Source: UBA1431 sp049324235 (GTDB lineage: Bacteria; Bacillota; Clostridia; Christensenellales; UBA1431). Taken from it: DNA of 64,000 bases. A program made the translations under genes and the position numbers. The notes beneath the pieces are model-generated. The model saw only the letters and a list, made by a program, of their open reading frames with translations, did not search any database and was not told where the DNA came from. The stretch is from contig JBMOLJ010000017.1 in NCBI GenBank assembly GCA_049324235.1, positions 1-64,000 of the forward strand, in the 5' to 3' direction. Positions 27,545 through 35,760 of this stretch are shown here, piece by piece (positions within the stretch are counted from its first letter, which is position 1; every line of letters begins with the position of its first letter).

Positions 27545-28786
27545 ATGGCGAAATTTATGACTCTGCCTAAAATAGGCGTCAACATGGTCGACGGTGTTAT
27601 TTCTGAGTGGCTTGTTTCCGAAGGCGGAGAGGTTAAATTCGGGGAGATGGCCTTCAGAGCGGAGACCGATAAAGATATTCAGGATATTCCCGCGGATCAG
27701 AGCGGTACCGTATTGAAGATATTGGCAAAGCCCGGCGATCTGGTAGAATGCTATGAGCCTGTTGCTATCGTCGGCACTGCCGGAGAGAACTTTGACGATC
27801 TGCTCAAGCAGTACGAATCCGGTGGCGGCGCCCAGGCTGCCCCTGCCGCCGAAGAAGAAGCCGCGCCCGCCGCGGCCGCGGCTCCCGTTGCCGCTCCCGC
27901 TGCGGCAGAAGCCGCACCGGCTGGAAGGGTGAAGATTTCCCCGCTGGCAAAGAAGATGGCAAAGGAAATGGGCATTGATTATACCAAGATCACGCCAAAG
28001 GGCGTTCGCATCACCAAAGCGGATGTTCTGGCATATCAGCCCGCAGAAGCCGCTGCGCCCGCAGCCGCACCTGCACCGGCAGCCGCCGCTGACGCTCCGG
28101 CATCCGCAAATACCGTGCCCTATACCGGTATGCGCAAGGTTATCGGCAAGCGTATGGTCGAGAGCACGGTAACAAAGCCGCTGGCAGTACTAACCATGAG
28201 CTGCGATATGACCAACATGATCGCATGGCGCAAGCAGATCAACGACAACGCTGATATCAAGGTCGGTTTCAACGAGCTGATTGCAAAGGCCTGCGCGCGC
28301 GCGCTGCAGGATCATCCCATGATCAATTCCCAGCTGAGCGCGGATGGCGATACGATCTATGTCATGGACGATATCAATATCGGCATTGCGGTGGACACCG
28401 AGAGGGGCCTGCTGGTTCCCGTGCTCAAGGATGTGGACAAGAAGGGCGTGCTTCAGCTCGCTCAGGAATTCAAGGCCGTTGTTGAGCGCGTAAAAGAAGG
28501 CGCGACACAGCCCGGCGACCTGTCCGGCGGAACCTTCACCATTTCCAACCTCGGCGGGTTTGGCGTCGAATTCTTCAAGGCGATTGTAAACCCGCCCGAG
28601 TGCGTCATTCTTGCCGTCGGCGCAACCATCAAGCAGCCTGTTGTCGTGAACGATGAAATCGTGATCCGTCCCATGATGAAGATCACCCTGTCGTTCGACC
28701 ACCGGATCGTGGACGGCGCGCCTGCCGCCAAGTTCCTTGCAAGGGTAAAGGCATTACTGGAAGATCCGATGAAGATCATCCTGTAA
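27545..28786 (+). CDS. pdhC: Dihydrolipoyl acyltransferase (E2)
   Basis: This 413-aa E2 core has one N-terminal lipoyl domain (lipoyl-Lys at K43 in AETDKD). An Ala/Pro-rich linker follows, then a peripheral-subunit-binding domain (VKISPLAKKMAKEMGIDYTKI, about 128-165), a second Ala/Pro linker, and the catalytic domain with SFDHRIVDG (catalytic His and Asp) near the C-terminus. It moves the acyl group from E1 to CoA. It is 22 nt after E1-beta. The linkers are very alanine-rich, typical of flexible E2 linkers. Confidence 0.95.
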   Translation: MAKFMTLPKIGVNMVDGVISEWLVSEGGEVKFGEMAFRAETDKDIQDIPADQSGTVLKILAKPGDLVECYEPVAIVGTAGENFDDLLKQYESGGGAQAAPAAEEEAAPAAAAAPVAAPAAAEAAPAGRVKISPLAKKMAKEMGIDYTKITPKGVRITKADVLAYQPAEAAAPAAAPAPAAAADAPASANTVPYTGMRKVIGKRMVESTVTKPLAVLTMSCDMTNMIAWRKQINDNADIKVGFNELIAKACARALQDHPMINSQLSADGDTIYVMDDINIGIAVDTERGLLVPVLKDVDKKGVLQLAQEFKAVVERVKEGATQPGDLSGGTFTISNLGGFGVEFFKAIVNPPECVILAVGATIKQPVVVNDEIVIRPMMKITLSFDHRIVDGAPAAKFLARVKALLEDPMKIIL

Positions 28787-28808
28787 ATCAACAGTTTAAT
28801 ATAGGGAA

Positions 28809-28881
28809 ACGCATGTGTGCCTTGCCGGTCTTGGCATACATGCGTCATTCCATGTTTTGAGCCGGTGAAAGCGTTACCGGC
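28809..28881 (+). other. Two intercistronic hairpins between E2 and E3 genes
   Basis: A stem ACGCATGT-g-TGCC/GGCA-t-ACATGCGT (28809-28845) is followed by GCCGGT-gaaagcgtt-ACCGGC (28861-28881). Neither has a U tract, so they more likely affect mRNA stability or processing than termination. Confidence 0.55.
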
Positions 28882-28908
28882 CATTTACAAGGAGGTGTAG
28901 GAATTTAC

Positions 28909-30291
28909 ATGGCAAAATTCGATGTAGTTGTAGTCGGCGGCGGGCCGGGCGGATACGTCGCGGCGATCTATGCTGCACAGCAGGGCCTTAAAACGGCGCT
29001 GGTGGAGAAGGAAAACCTGGGTGGAACCTGCCTGAACTGGGGTTGTATCCCCACAAAAGCACTTGCGCGCAACACGGAAGTGCTGGCCACCGTTTTGGAA
29101 GCCGACAAATTTGGCGTTGCTCTGGATAAGAAGAGCGTAAAGGGCGATTACGCCGCGGCGCAGAAGCGCAGCCGCGATGTCAGCTCGCAGCTCACCAGGG
29201 GCATTGCCGGCCTGTTAAAAAAGAACAAGGTTGAATTGTTCACAGGCACAGCGAGTTTGGTCGACGCAAAGAAAGTCAAAGTAGAGCCTAAAGGCGAAAT
29301 TATTGAAGCTACAAACATCATACTGGCAACAGGCTCACGTCCCAACATGATCCCCGGTGTGGAAGTCAGCGAAAAGGTTATGACATCCCGCCAGGCTCTC
29401 GAGCTTACCGAAGTGCCCAAAAAGATGGTCGTCATCGGAGCGGGCGCCATCGGCATGGAATTCACGAACATCTGGACCACGTACGGCGCCGAGGTAACGG
29501 TCGTGGAGATGCTCCCGCGCGTGCTGCCCAACGAGGATGAAGCGGTAAGCGCTGAAGTTGAAAAAGCGTTTGCCAAGCGCGGAATCAAATTTATGGTCGG
29601 CACAAAACTTGAGAAGATCGATCAAAGCGGCAAGGGAATAAAGGTCACCGTAAACAAAGACGGAAAAGCAACTGTGCTGGAATGCGACAAGATGCTGGTT
29701 TCGGCCGGTATCCGCCCCAACACCGAAGGCTTTGACAAAGTCGGTATCAAGCTCAACGAGCGCAAGTACGTCGAGATCGACGACAGCATGCAGACCAATG
29801 TAAAAGGCGTATACGCGATTGGCGATATTACCGGCAAGCTCGCACTGGCGCACGTTGCCAGCGCGCAGGCCCTGGTTGCGGTCGATGCCATCAAAGGCAA
29901 GCCGGTAAAGAAGCTCACGTACTACAATCTCCCGCGCTGCACGTACACGGTGCCCGAGGTGTCCAGCGTAGGCCTGACCGAAGCGCAGGCCAAGGAAAAG
30001 GGCTACAAGGTGAAGGTGGGCAAGTTCCCCATGATGGCAAGCGGCAAAGCAATATCGTACGGAGAAACGACCGGCTTTGTCAAGATTGTCGCTGATGAAA
30101 AATACGGCGAGATCCTGGGCGTCCACATGGTCGGCCCGCATGTAACCGAACTCATCGACGGGCCTGCTGCCTACATCGACCTCGAGATAACGGCCGAAGA
30201 CGTCGCGCGTGTGGTGCATGCGCATCCGACGCTGTCGGAGACCATTATGGAAGCCGCACATGCTGTAACCGGACATGCCATTCATTTCTGA
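28909..30291 (+). CDS. lpdA: Dihydrolipoyl dehydrogenase (E3)
   Basis: This 460-aa FAD disulfide reductase reoxidises the dihydrolipoyl group of E2 with NAD+. It has the N-terminal FAD motif VVGGGPGGYVAA, the redox-active disulfide GGTCLNWGCIPTK (Cys about 42 and 47), the NAD motif VIGAGAIGMEF (about 177-187), the second FAD motif VYAIGDITG, and the C-terminal HAHPTLSE with the active-site base. There is no N-terminal lipoyl domain. It is the last gene of the operon and ends at a terminator. Confidence 0.97.
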   Translation: MAKFDVVVVGGGPGGYVAAIYAAQQGLKTALVEKENLGGTCLNWGCIPTKALARNTEVLATVLEADKFGVALDKKSVKGDYAAAQKRSRDVSSQLTRGIAGLLKKNKVELFTGTASLVDAKKVKVEPKGEIIEATNIILATGSRPNMIPGVEVSEKVMTSRQALELTEVPKKMVVIGAGAIGMEFTNIWTTYGAEVTVVEMLPRVLPNEDEAVSAEVEKAFAKRGIKFMVGTKLEKIDQSGKGIKVTVNKDGKATVLECDKMLVSAGIRPNTEGFDKVGIKLNERKYVEIDDSMQTNVKGVYAIGDITGKLALAHVASAQALVAVDAIKGKPVKKLTYYNLPRCTYTVPEVSSVGLTEAQAKEKGYKVKVGKFPMMASGKAISYGETTGFVKIVADEKYGEILGVHMVGPHVTELIDGPAAYIDLEITAEDVARVVHAHPTLSETIMEAAHAVTGHAIHF

Positions 30292-30302
30292 TAGGTGAGA
30301 AT

Positions 30303-30337
30303 AAAAAGGCGTTTGTTTATAACGAGCGCCTTTTTAT
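30303..30337 (+). terminator. Terminator of the 2-oxoacid dehydrogenase operon
   Basis: An AAAAAGGCG...CGCCTTTTT stem-loop begins 11 nt after the lpdA stop codon. Confidence 0.9.
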
Positions 30338-30408
30338 ATTGTTAGGCAATGCCGCCGCGGATAAGGCTGGCACGGATTATTTTGGAGGGTGCATTTGGCT
30401 GCTTACAG

Positions 30409-30437
30409 TTTACTAATGCACATGCGTAAAGTATAAT
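30409..30437 (+). promoter_or_regulatory. Promoter of the amino acid ABC transporter operon
   Basis: TTTACT (30409-30414), a 17-nt spacer and a perfect TATAAT (30432-30437) lie 36 nt before the first start codon. Confidence 0.8.
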
Positions 30438-30473
30438 GAACCCAGGCATTTTGTTTGTGAAAGGGTTGAGCAT

Positions 30474-31322
30474 ATGAAAAAAACTGTTTCGATTCTTATT
30501 ATGTTATGTTTGGCGGTTGCACTTTTCGCCGCGGGTTGCAGCACTGCTACGCCCCAAGCATCCGTGCAGCCGACAGGGACGCAGGCTACCGACCAGTCCT
30601 GGGAAAATATCAAGGCGAAGGGATACTTTGTACTGGGATTGGATGATGCATTCCCGCCGATGGGCTTCAGGGACGAGAAAACGAATGAGATTATCGGCTT
30701 TGACATCGACCTTGCAAAGGAAGTTGCCAAGCGCATGGGTGTTGAGGTAAAGCTTCAGCCCGTCGTATGGAAGACAGTGACGCAGGAGCTGAACAAGGGT
30801 ACGATCGACGTGATCTGGAATGGATGCACGATCAGTGCGGATCGTTTGAAGGAGATCAATTTTACCAAGCCGTACATGAACAACAAGCAGATCGTCGTTG
30901 TTAAGAAGGATTCGCCATATCAGACGCTTGTGGACCTCAAAGACAAGACCCTGGCCATTCAGGATGGTTCGAGCGCGAATGATGCGCTCGACTCCAACAA
31001 AGAATTCAAGGACAGCCTGAAAGAGGTCGTCAAGTTTGATGATAATACGAAGGCGTTCCTGGATCTGGACAGCGGGCGCGTAGACTGCGTAGCTGTGGAC
31101 ATGGTCGTATTTAATTACTATTTTGCCAAGGGCTCGGACAAATACCGTGCGCTCGATACCGCGTTGGGGGACGAACAGTACGGCGTTGGCGTACGGAAGA
31201 CCGACGGCGCTTTCCAGGCGGAACTCCAAAAGGCAATAGACGCTGTGTATGCGGACGGTACAGCAGCTAAAATCAGCAAAAATTGGTTCGGCAAGGATAT
31301 TGTCAGCAACGTGAACCAATAA
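30474..31322 (+). CDS. Polar amino acid ABC transporter, substrate-binding lipoprotein
   Basis: This 282-aa protein has a lipoprotein signal with lipobox LFAAGC (Cys at about residue 22), a short Thr/Gln-rich linker, and a type II periplasmic-binding fold of the SBP_bac_3 family. Family marks are LDDAFPPMGFRDEKTNEIIGFDIDLAKEVAKRMGV and the later VWKTVTQELNKGTIDVIWNGCTI. It is tethered outside the membrane and delivers an amino acid to the permease encoded next. The exact amino acid is not evident, with cystine- and glutamine-type binders being closest in appearance. It starts at ATG 30474. Confidence 0.93.
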   Translation: MKKTVSILIMLCLAVALFAAGCSTATPQASVQPTGTQATDQSWENIKAKGYFVLGLDDAFPPMGFRDEKTNEIIGFDIDLAKEVAKRMGVEVKLQPVVWKTVTQELNKGTIDVIWNGCTISADRLKEINFTKPYMNNKQIVVVKKDSPYQTLVDLKDKTLAIQDGSSANDALDSNKEFKDSLKEVVKFDDNTKAFLDLDSGRVDCVAVDMVVFNYYFAKGSDKYRALDTALGDEQYGVGVRKTDGAFQAELQKAIDAVYADGTAAKISKNWFGKDIVSNVNQ

Positions 31323-31358
31323 ACGTAAATGAAGTAATTTATTTTGAAGGCGTTTGAG

Positions 31359-31395
31359 GGATAAGGCCTGGCGTCCACCCTGCCGGGTCTTATCC
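31359..31395 (+). other. Intercistronic hairpin between binding protein and permease genes
   Basis: GGATAAG-g-CCTGGC paired with GCCGGG-t-CTTATCC, not followed by a U tract. Such stems often protect the 3' end of the binding-protein mRNA and lower downstream expression. Confidence 0.6.
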
Positions 31396-31427
31396 TTCGG
31401 TTTGCCGCATAAGGAGCATTTAATTAT

Positions 31428-32075
31428 ATGGGGAACCTTGACACTTTGCTGCTGTACATGCTACAAGGTTCGGGAATAACACTCAGCCTTTTCGCAATCA
31501 CTTTGGTTCTCTCGTTGCCGCTCGGGTTCGTAGCGTCGCTGGGCCGGCTATCAAAGTTTAAACCTCTTTCCGGATTCATCTGGTGCTATACATGGATCAT
31601 GCGCGGTACGCCTCTTATTCTACAAATCCTTTTCATCTATTTTGGTCTGGATTTCCTGGGGATAAAGATTACTGACAGGTTTCTGGCTGCCGTGATCGCG
31701 TTTGTGCTCAATTACGCAGCGTATTTTGCGGAAATTTTCCGGGGCGGGATACAGTCGATCGGGCGCGGGCAGTACGAGGCATCCGACATGCTGGGTATGA
31801 CATACGGGCAAACCATGATGCGCATTGTGCTACCGCAGGCGTTCAGGCGGGTGCTGCCGCCGGTCAGCAACGAAGTGATTACTTTGGTGAAGGATACGGC
31901 GCTGGTATATGTTATCGGATTGCAGGACCTGTTGAAAGTGGCAGACAGTCGCGCGATTACAACCTTGAATCCTACACCGTACCTGTTTGCAGCCGTTTTC
32001 TATCTTATTATTACTTTTATTGTAACTTTGATATTGAACGCACTGGAAAAACGGTTTGCGTATTATGAGGTATAA
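31428..32075 (+). CDS. Polar amino acid ABC transporter, permease
   Basis: This 215-aa membrane protein has about five transmembrane helices and the HisM/HEAA-family permease pattern. The coupling (EAA) loop is QYEASDMLGMTYGQTMMRIVLPQAFRRVLPP near residues 118-150, and RGTPLILQILFIYFGL is the typical second-helix segment. It forms the transmembrane channel with the neighbouring ATPase. It follows the binding protein by about 105 nt, with a hairpin in between, and precedes the ATPase by 2 nt. Confidence 0.95.
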   Translation: MGNLDTLLLYMLQGSGITLSLFAITLVLSLPLGFVASLGRLSKFKPLSGFIWCYTWIMRGTPLILQILFIYFGLDFLGIKITDRFLAAVIAFVLNYAAYFAEIFRGGIQSIGRGQYEASDMLGMTYGQTMMRIVLPQAFRRVLPPVSNEVITLVKDTALVYVIGLQDLLKVADSRAITTLNPTPYLFAAVFYLIITFIVTLILNALEKRFAYYEV

Positions 32076-32077
32076 TT

Positions 32078-32851
32078 ATGGAAAGAACCATGCTGCAGGT
32101 CAAAAACATCCATAAAAGCTTTAACGGTACTGAAGTGCTCCAGGGGCTTGATCTCGAGCTTTGCGAAGGTGAGGTGCTTGCGGTCATCGGGCCCTCGGGC
32201 TCCGGGAAAAGTACGTTTCTTCGTTGCATCGTACGTCTGGAACGTATCGACAGCGGTGAGATCATACTCGAAGGCGATACCATGGTATCAACAGATGAGA
32301 ACGGCGCGGTACACTATGCGCCGGAGTCGTCGATACGCGCCATCCGCAGGAAGATGGGCATGGTCTTTCAGGATTTCAACCTGTTTCCGCATCTGAACGT
32401 CACCCAGAACCTCGCGATTGCCCCGGTGCGCGTTCTGAGGGAGGATAAGCAGGCGGCCGCTGAAAAGGCGCACGCGCTGCTTGAGAAAGTCGGGCTGGGC
32501 GATAAAAAGAACAGCTACCCGTATGAATTGTCCGGCGGACAGAAACAGCGTGTGGCTATCGCGCGCGCCCTTGCCATGGAGCCGGACATCCTCTGCTTTG
32601 ACGAGCCGACGTCTGCGCTCGACCCAGAACTGACGGGCGAGGTATTGAAAGTCATACAGGACCTGGCGGCCGACAACATGACCATGATCGTTGTGACGCA
32701 TGAAATGGGCTTTGCCAGGGAAGTGGCCGACCGCGTGGTATTCATGGACGGCGGCAGAATCATAGAGCAGGGCCTGCCAAAGGATATACTGCTCAATCCG
32801 CAGACTCAGCGTATGCAGGATTTCCTTGCGCAGGTGCTGCATATGCGCTAA
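32078..32851 (+). CDS. Polar amino acid ABC transporter, ATP-binding protein
   Basis: This 257-aa ABC ATPase has Walker A GPSGSGKST (about residues 38-46), the Q loop in MVFQDFNLFPHL, the signature LSGGQKQRVAIARALA, Walker B ILCFDEPTSALD and the H-loop THEMGFA. The sequence is GlnQ/ArtP-like. GAGG lies 7 nt before ATG 32078. It energises the uptake system with the two preceding genes. The transporter ends here and the next gene starts 36 nt later. Confidence 0.96.
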   Translation: MERTMLQVKNIHKSFNGTEVLQGLDLELCEGEVLAVIGPSGSGKSTFLRCIVRLERIDSGEIILEGDTMVSTDENGAVHYAPESSIRAIRRKMGMVFQDFNLFPHLNVTQNLAIAPVRVLREDKQAAAEKAHALLEKVGLGDKKNSYPYELSGGQKQRVAIARALAMEPDILCFDEPTSALDPELTGEVLKVIQDLAADNMTMIVVTHEMGFAREVADRVVFMDGGRIIEQGLPKDILLNPQTQRMQDFLAQVLHMR

Positions 32852-32887
32852 CATGAAGCGTGCAGATATTATTATCGGAGAAAGCGC

Positions 32888-33304
32888 ATGAAAAGTTTCA
32901 GAAAAGAACTCGTATTCAAGATTCCCGCGCGGCGCAAACTCGTGAATATCACGCCGCAGGTGGAGGAAGCGCTGGCGGAAAGCGGGATAAAAGAGGGCCT
33001 GCTTCTGTGCAACGCCATGCACATTACGGCGAGCGTTTTTATCAACGACGATGAAAGCGGGCTGCACGCGGATTTCGAGTGTTGGCTGGAAAAGCTCGCG
33101 CCCGAAAAGCCGTACGAGCAATACGCGCACAACGGGTTTGAGGACAACGCGGATGCGCACCTGAAACGGACGGTTATGGGACGCGAAACGGTTGTGGCCG
33201 TTACCGGCGGCAAGCTCGATCTCGGCCCGTGGGAGCAGATATTTTACGGTGAATTCGACGGGATGCGAAAAAAGCGCGTCCTGATAAAGATAATTGGCGA
33301 ATGA
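32888..33304 (+). CDS. yjbQ: YjbQ family protein (secondary thiamine-phosphate synthase enzyme)
   Basis: This 138-aa UPF0047 protein opens with FRKELVFKIPARRKLVNIT and has the conserved AMHITASVFINDDE (His near residue 45) and AHNGFEDNADAHLKRTVMG segments, with QIFYGEFDG near the end. Members have weak thiamine-phosphate synthase activity, but the real role is unsettled. It follows the ABC transporter and precedes the phosphofructokinase. AGAAAG precedes the ATG. No thiamine genes are near. Confidence 0.93.
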   Translation: MKSFRKELVFKIPARRKLVNITPQVEEALAESGIKEGLLLCNAMHITASVFINDDESGLHADFECWLEKLAPEKPYEQYAHNGFEDNADAHLKRTVMGRETVVAVTGGKLDLGPWEQIFYGEFDGMRKKRVLIKIIGE

Positions 33305-33386
33305 TATATAAGTTGACAATCCGCTTGGGTCCAACCGGACCAGGGCGGAACATATATTCATAATTGAAATCAAGGAGGCACATCAA

Positions 33387-34412
33387 ATGAGAAAAATCGG
33401 TATTTTGACAGGGGGCGGGGACTGCCCGGGGCTGAATGCTGTTATCCGGGGCGTTGTGGAGCAGTGCGTTAAAGCCGGTATCGAAGTCTACGGCCTGTCG
33501 CTGGGCTGGAAGGGCGCGCTCACCGGCGAAGGCAAATGGCTCACGCTTGACGATGTGGAAGGTATCCAGACCAAGGGCGGCACGATTCTGAAATCATCAC
33601 GCACCAATGTGATGAAAATCGAAAACGGCCCCGAAAAAGTCCGCGCAACCATGGAAAATCTGGGACTGGAGGGCATCGTGGCCATCGGCGGCGACGATAC
33701 GCTGGGTGTTGCAAACAAGCTTACGAAAATGGGCATGAAGATGATCGGCGTTCCAAAGACCATCGACAACGACCTGTCCTGCACCGATTACACCTTCGGG
33801 TTCGACACATCTGCCAACGTTGCGATGGAATTGATCGACCGGCTACATACGACGGCCGAGTCGCATAACCGCTGCTTTGTTGTCGAGATCATGGGCAGGC
33901 ATACCGGCTGGATCGCCATACAGGCGGGGTTGGCGGCCAATGCGCATCTTATCCTTATCCCTGAGTTCCCCAAGACCATCGATCAGATATGCGATGTGCT
34001 GATCAAGCGCAAGGAGCGCGGATGCGGATACTCGATCGTTGCCGTTGCGGAAGGCTTTGAAATTGAGGGCATCGAAGATGAAGTTGAACTCGACGCTTTC
34101 GGCAACAAGATCCTGCTTCAGAAGGAAATCGGCAAGACGCTTGCGTCTATGATTGAAAAGAAGACCGGCTTGGAGACCCGTGCGGTCGTGCTGGGACACA
34201 CGGTGCGTGGCGGCGCTCCTTCGGCATTCGACCGGATCCTTGGCACGAAGATGGGTATCAAGGCGGGCGAGCTGGTTGTGAGCGGCAATTACGGCAACAT
34301 GGTCGCGCTCTCCGGCACCGAAATCGTTGTAGCGGACCTTGACAAGGCCGTTACGGAACGCAAACTCGTGGACAAGGCGTATTACGACATCGCTGAGCTG
34401 TATTCCAAGTAA
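33387..34412 (+). CDS. pfp: Phosphofructokinase, probably pyrophosphate-dependent
   Basis: The enzyme makes fructose 1,6-bisphosphate from fructose 6-phosphate. The 341-aa sequence has the N-terminal GILTGGGDCPGLNAVIRG and the active-site PKTIDNDL and MGRHTGW motifs. At the two positions that set phosphoryl-donor choice it has Asp104 (GGDD) and Lys124 (PKTIDND). The ATP enzymes have Gly at both, so diphosphate is the likely donor. That would make glycolysis reversible and ATP-sparing. AAGGAGG precedes ATG 33387. A terminator follows. Confidence 0.9.
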   Translation: MRKIGILTGGGDCPGLNAVIRGVVEQCVKAGIEVYGLSLGWKGALTGEGKWLTLDDVEGIQTKGGTILKSSRTNVMKIENGPEKVRATMENLGLEGIVAIGGDDTLGVANKLTKMGMKMIGVPKTIDNDLSCTDYTFGFDTSANVAMELIDRLHTTAESHNRCFVVEIMGRHTGWIAIQAGLAANAHLILIPEFPKTIDQICDVLIKRKERGCGYSIVAVAEGFEIEGIEDEVELDAFGNKILLQKEIGKTLASMIEKKTGLETRAVVLGHTVRGGAPSAFDRILGTKMGIKAGELVVSGNYGNMVALSGTEIVVADLDKAVTERKLVDKAYYDIAELYSK

Positions 34413-34442
34413 GGCCCCTTTTGATACATAGCGGGAAATATC

Positions 34443-34473
34443 AAAAAACGCGTGCTAAACCGACGCGTTTTTT
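34443..34473 (+). terminator. Terminator after the phosphofructokinase gene
   Basis: AAAAAACGCGT, a 9-nt loop and ACGCGTTTTTT form an 11-bp intrinsic terminator. Confidence 0.93.
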
Positions 34474-34517
34474 GTTTATATAACTGCTGAATACAACAAA
34501 AATGCACGAAATTATTG

Positions 34518-34523
34518 TATAAT
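34518..34523 (+). promoter_or_regulatory. Probable -10 element for the galU operon
   Basis: A perfect TATAAT lies 19 nt before the tandem duplication. No good -35 is seen at 17 nt upstream, so the promoter is tentative. Confidence 0.5.
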
Positions 34524-34541
34524 TAAACCATTAAGAACAGA

Positions 34542-34841
34542 GGAGACGAAGTCTGAAAAGGAATCGGAGATTTCTTGAAGACTTCAGCGCATGTGCATAT
34601 TTTTGCGCATGCAAAAATAAATTGCACGCGCGGGGAAATGAATTTTATCCCATTTCTGCAAGGGGTAATTCATTTACCCCGCCGTAGAAATGGAGACGAA
34701 GTCTGAAAAGGAATCGGAGATTTCTTGAAGACTTCAGCGCATGTGCATATTTTTGCGCATGCAAAAATAAATTGCACGCGCGGGGAAATGAATTTTATCC
34801 CATTTCTGCAAGGGGTAATTCATTTACCCCGCCGTAGAAAT
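34542..34841 (+). repeat. Perfect 150-bp direct tandem duplication, hairpin-rich leader of galU
   Basis: The 150-bp unit at 34542-34691 is repeated without any difference at 34692-34841. A third start (GGAGA) then leads into the galU ribosome binding site. Each unit contains three potential stems: GAAGTCT...AGACTTC, GCGCATG...CGCATGC, and GGGG-AAATGAATT...AATTCATTT-a-CCCC. The unit ends in the sequence that provides a Shine-Dalgarno motif. No protein coding is apparent, and it resembles a duplicated cis-regulatory RNA. Confidence 0.93.
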
Positions 34842-34853
34842 GGAGATAAAATC

Positions 34854-35747
34854 ATGAAGGTTCGTAAAGCAATTATTCCCGCCGCAGGGCTGGGGACGCG
34901 GTTTCTGCCGGCTACAAAGGCGCAGCCCAAGGAAATGCTTCCCATCGTGGACAAGCCCACCATCCAGTACATCGTGGAAGAGGCTATTGAATCGGGCATA
35001 GAAGATATTCTCATCGTTACCGGCCGTGGCAAGCGCGCTATCGAAGACCATTTCGACAAGTCGCTTGAGCTCGAGTACGATTTGCGGTCCAAGCACAAGA
35101 CCGATTTGCTGAATCTGGTAGAGGACATTTCAAATCTGGTGGACATTCATTATATCCGGCAAAAAGAACCCAAAGGTTTGGGGCATGCTATATACTGCGC
35201 GCGGACCTTTATCGGAGACGAACCTTTTGGCGTACTCCTCGGCGACGACGTGGTATGCGCGAAAACCCCTGCGCTTAAACAGCTGATCGATATATACGAT
35301 CAGGTGGGCAGCAGCGTTCTGGGCGTTCAGGAGGTTGACAGGGACGTTGTGCACAAATACGGCATTGTAGACCCGTATGAAGCGCCGGTCAACGGAGGCG
35401 GACGGTTGCACAGGGTCCGCGACCTTGTTGAGAAGCCGCCTGTCGAACAGGCGCCTTCGCGGATCGCCATATTGAGGTGTTATGTCATAACCCCCGAGAT
35501 ATTCGATTTTCTCGGACGGACAGAGGCAGGCGCAGGCGGCGAGATCCAGCTCACCGACGCACTGCGCGCGCTGGCGAAACAGCAGGATATGTACAGTTAT
35601 GTTTTTGAGGGCGAGCGCTACGATGTAGGCGACAAAATGGGATTTTTGCGCGCGACCGTGGAGTTTGCGCTGCGCCGTGACGATCTCAAAGACGAGTTCG
35701 CGCGGTATCTGAAAGACCTGCAAAAAGACACGCGGTTTTTCAACTGA
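34854..35747 (+). CDS. galU: UTP-glucose-1-phosphate uridylyltransferase
   Basis: This 297-aa nucleotidyltransferase makes UDP-glucose for glycolipids, wall polymers and glycans. It has the N-terminal KAIIPAAGLGTRFLPATKAQPKEMLP motif, VTGRGKRAIEDHFD, and a KEPKGLGHAIYCA active-site segment, matching bacterial GalU in length. ATG 34854 has GGAG 8 nt upstream. A longer in-frame reading beginning inside the second 150-bp copy has no independent support. It starts an operon with adenosylhomocysteinase 13 nt downstream. Confidence 0.95.
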   Translation: MKVRKAIIPAAGLGTRFLPATKAQPKEMLPIVDKPTIQYIVEEAIESGIEDILIVTGRGKRAIEDHFDKSLELEYDLRSKHKTDLLNLVEDISNLVDIHYIRQKEPKGLGHAIYCARTFIGDEPFGVLLGDDVVCAKTPALKQLIDIYDQVGSSVLGVQEVDRDVVHKYGIVDPYEAPVNGGGRLHRVRDLVEKPPVEQAPSRIAILRCYVITPEIFDFLGRTEAGAGGEIQLTDALRALAKQQDMYSYVFEGERYDVGDKMGFLRATVEFALRRDDLKDEFARYLKDLQKDTRFFN

Positions 35748-35760
35748 CGGAGGATGACGG

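Noticed and set aside
33312..33352. TTGACA with a GGTCC...GGACC palindrome upstream of the phosphofructokinase gene
   Set aside because: No -10 at normal spacing from the TTGACA; the short palindrome alone is weak evidence.
34542..34841. CRISPR array
   Set aside because: Only two 150-bp direct copies exist, with no short repeat-spacer pattern and no cas genes.
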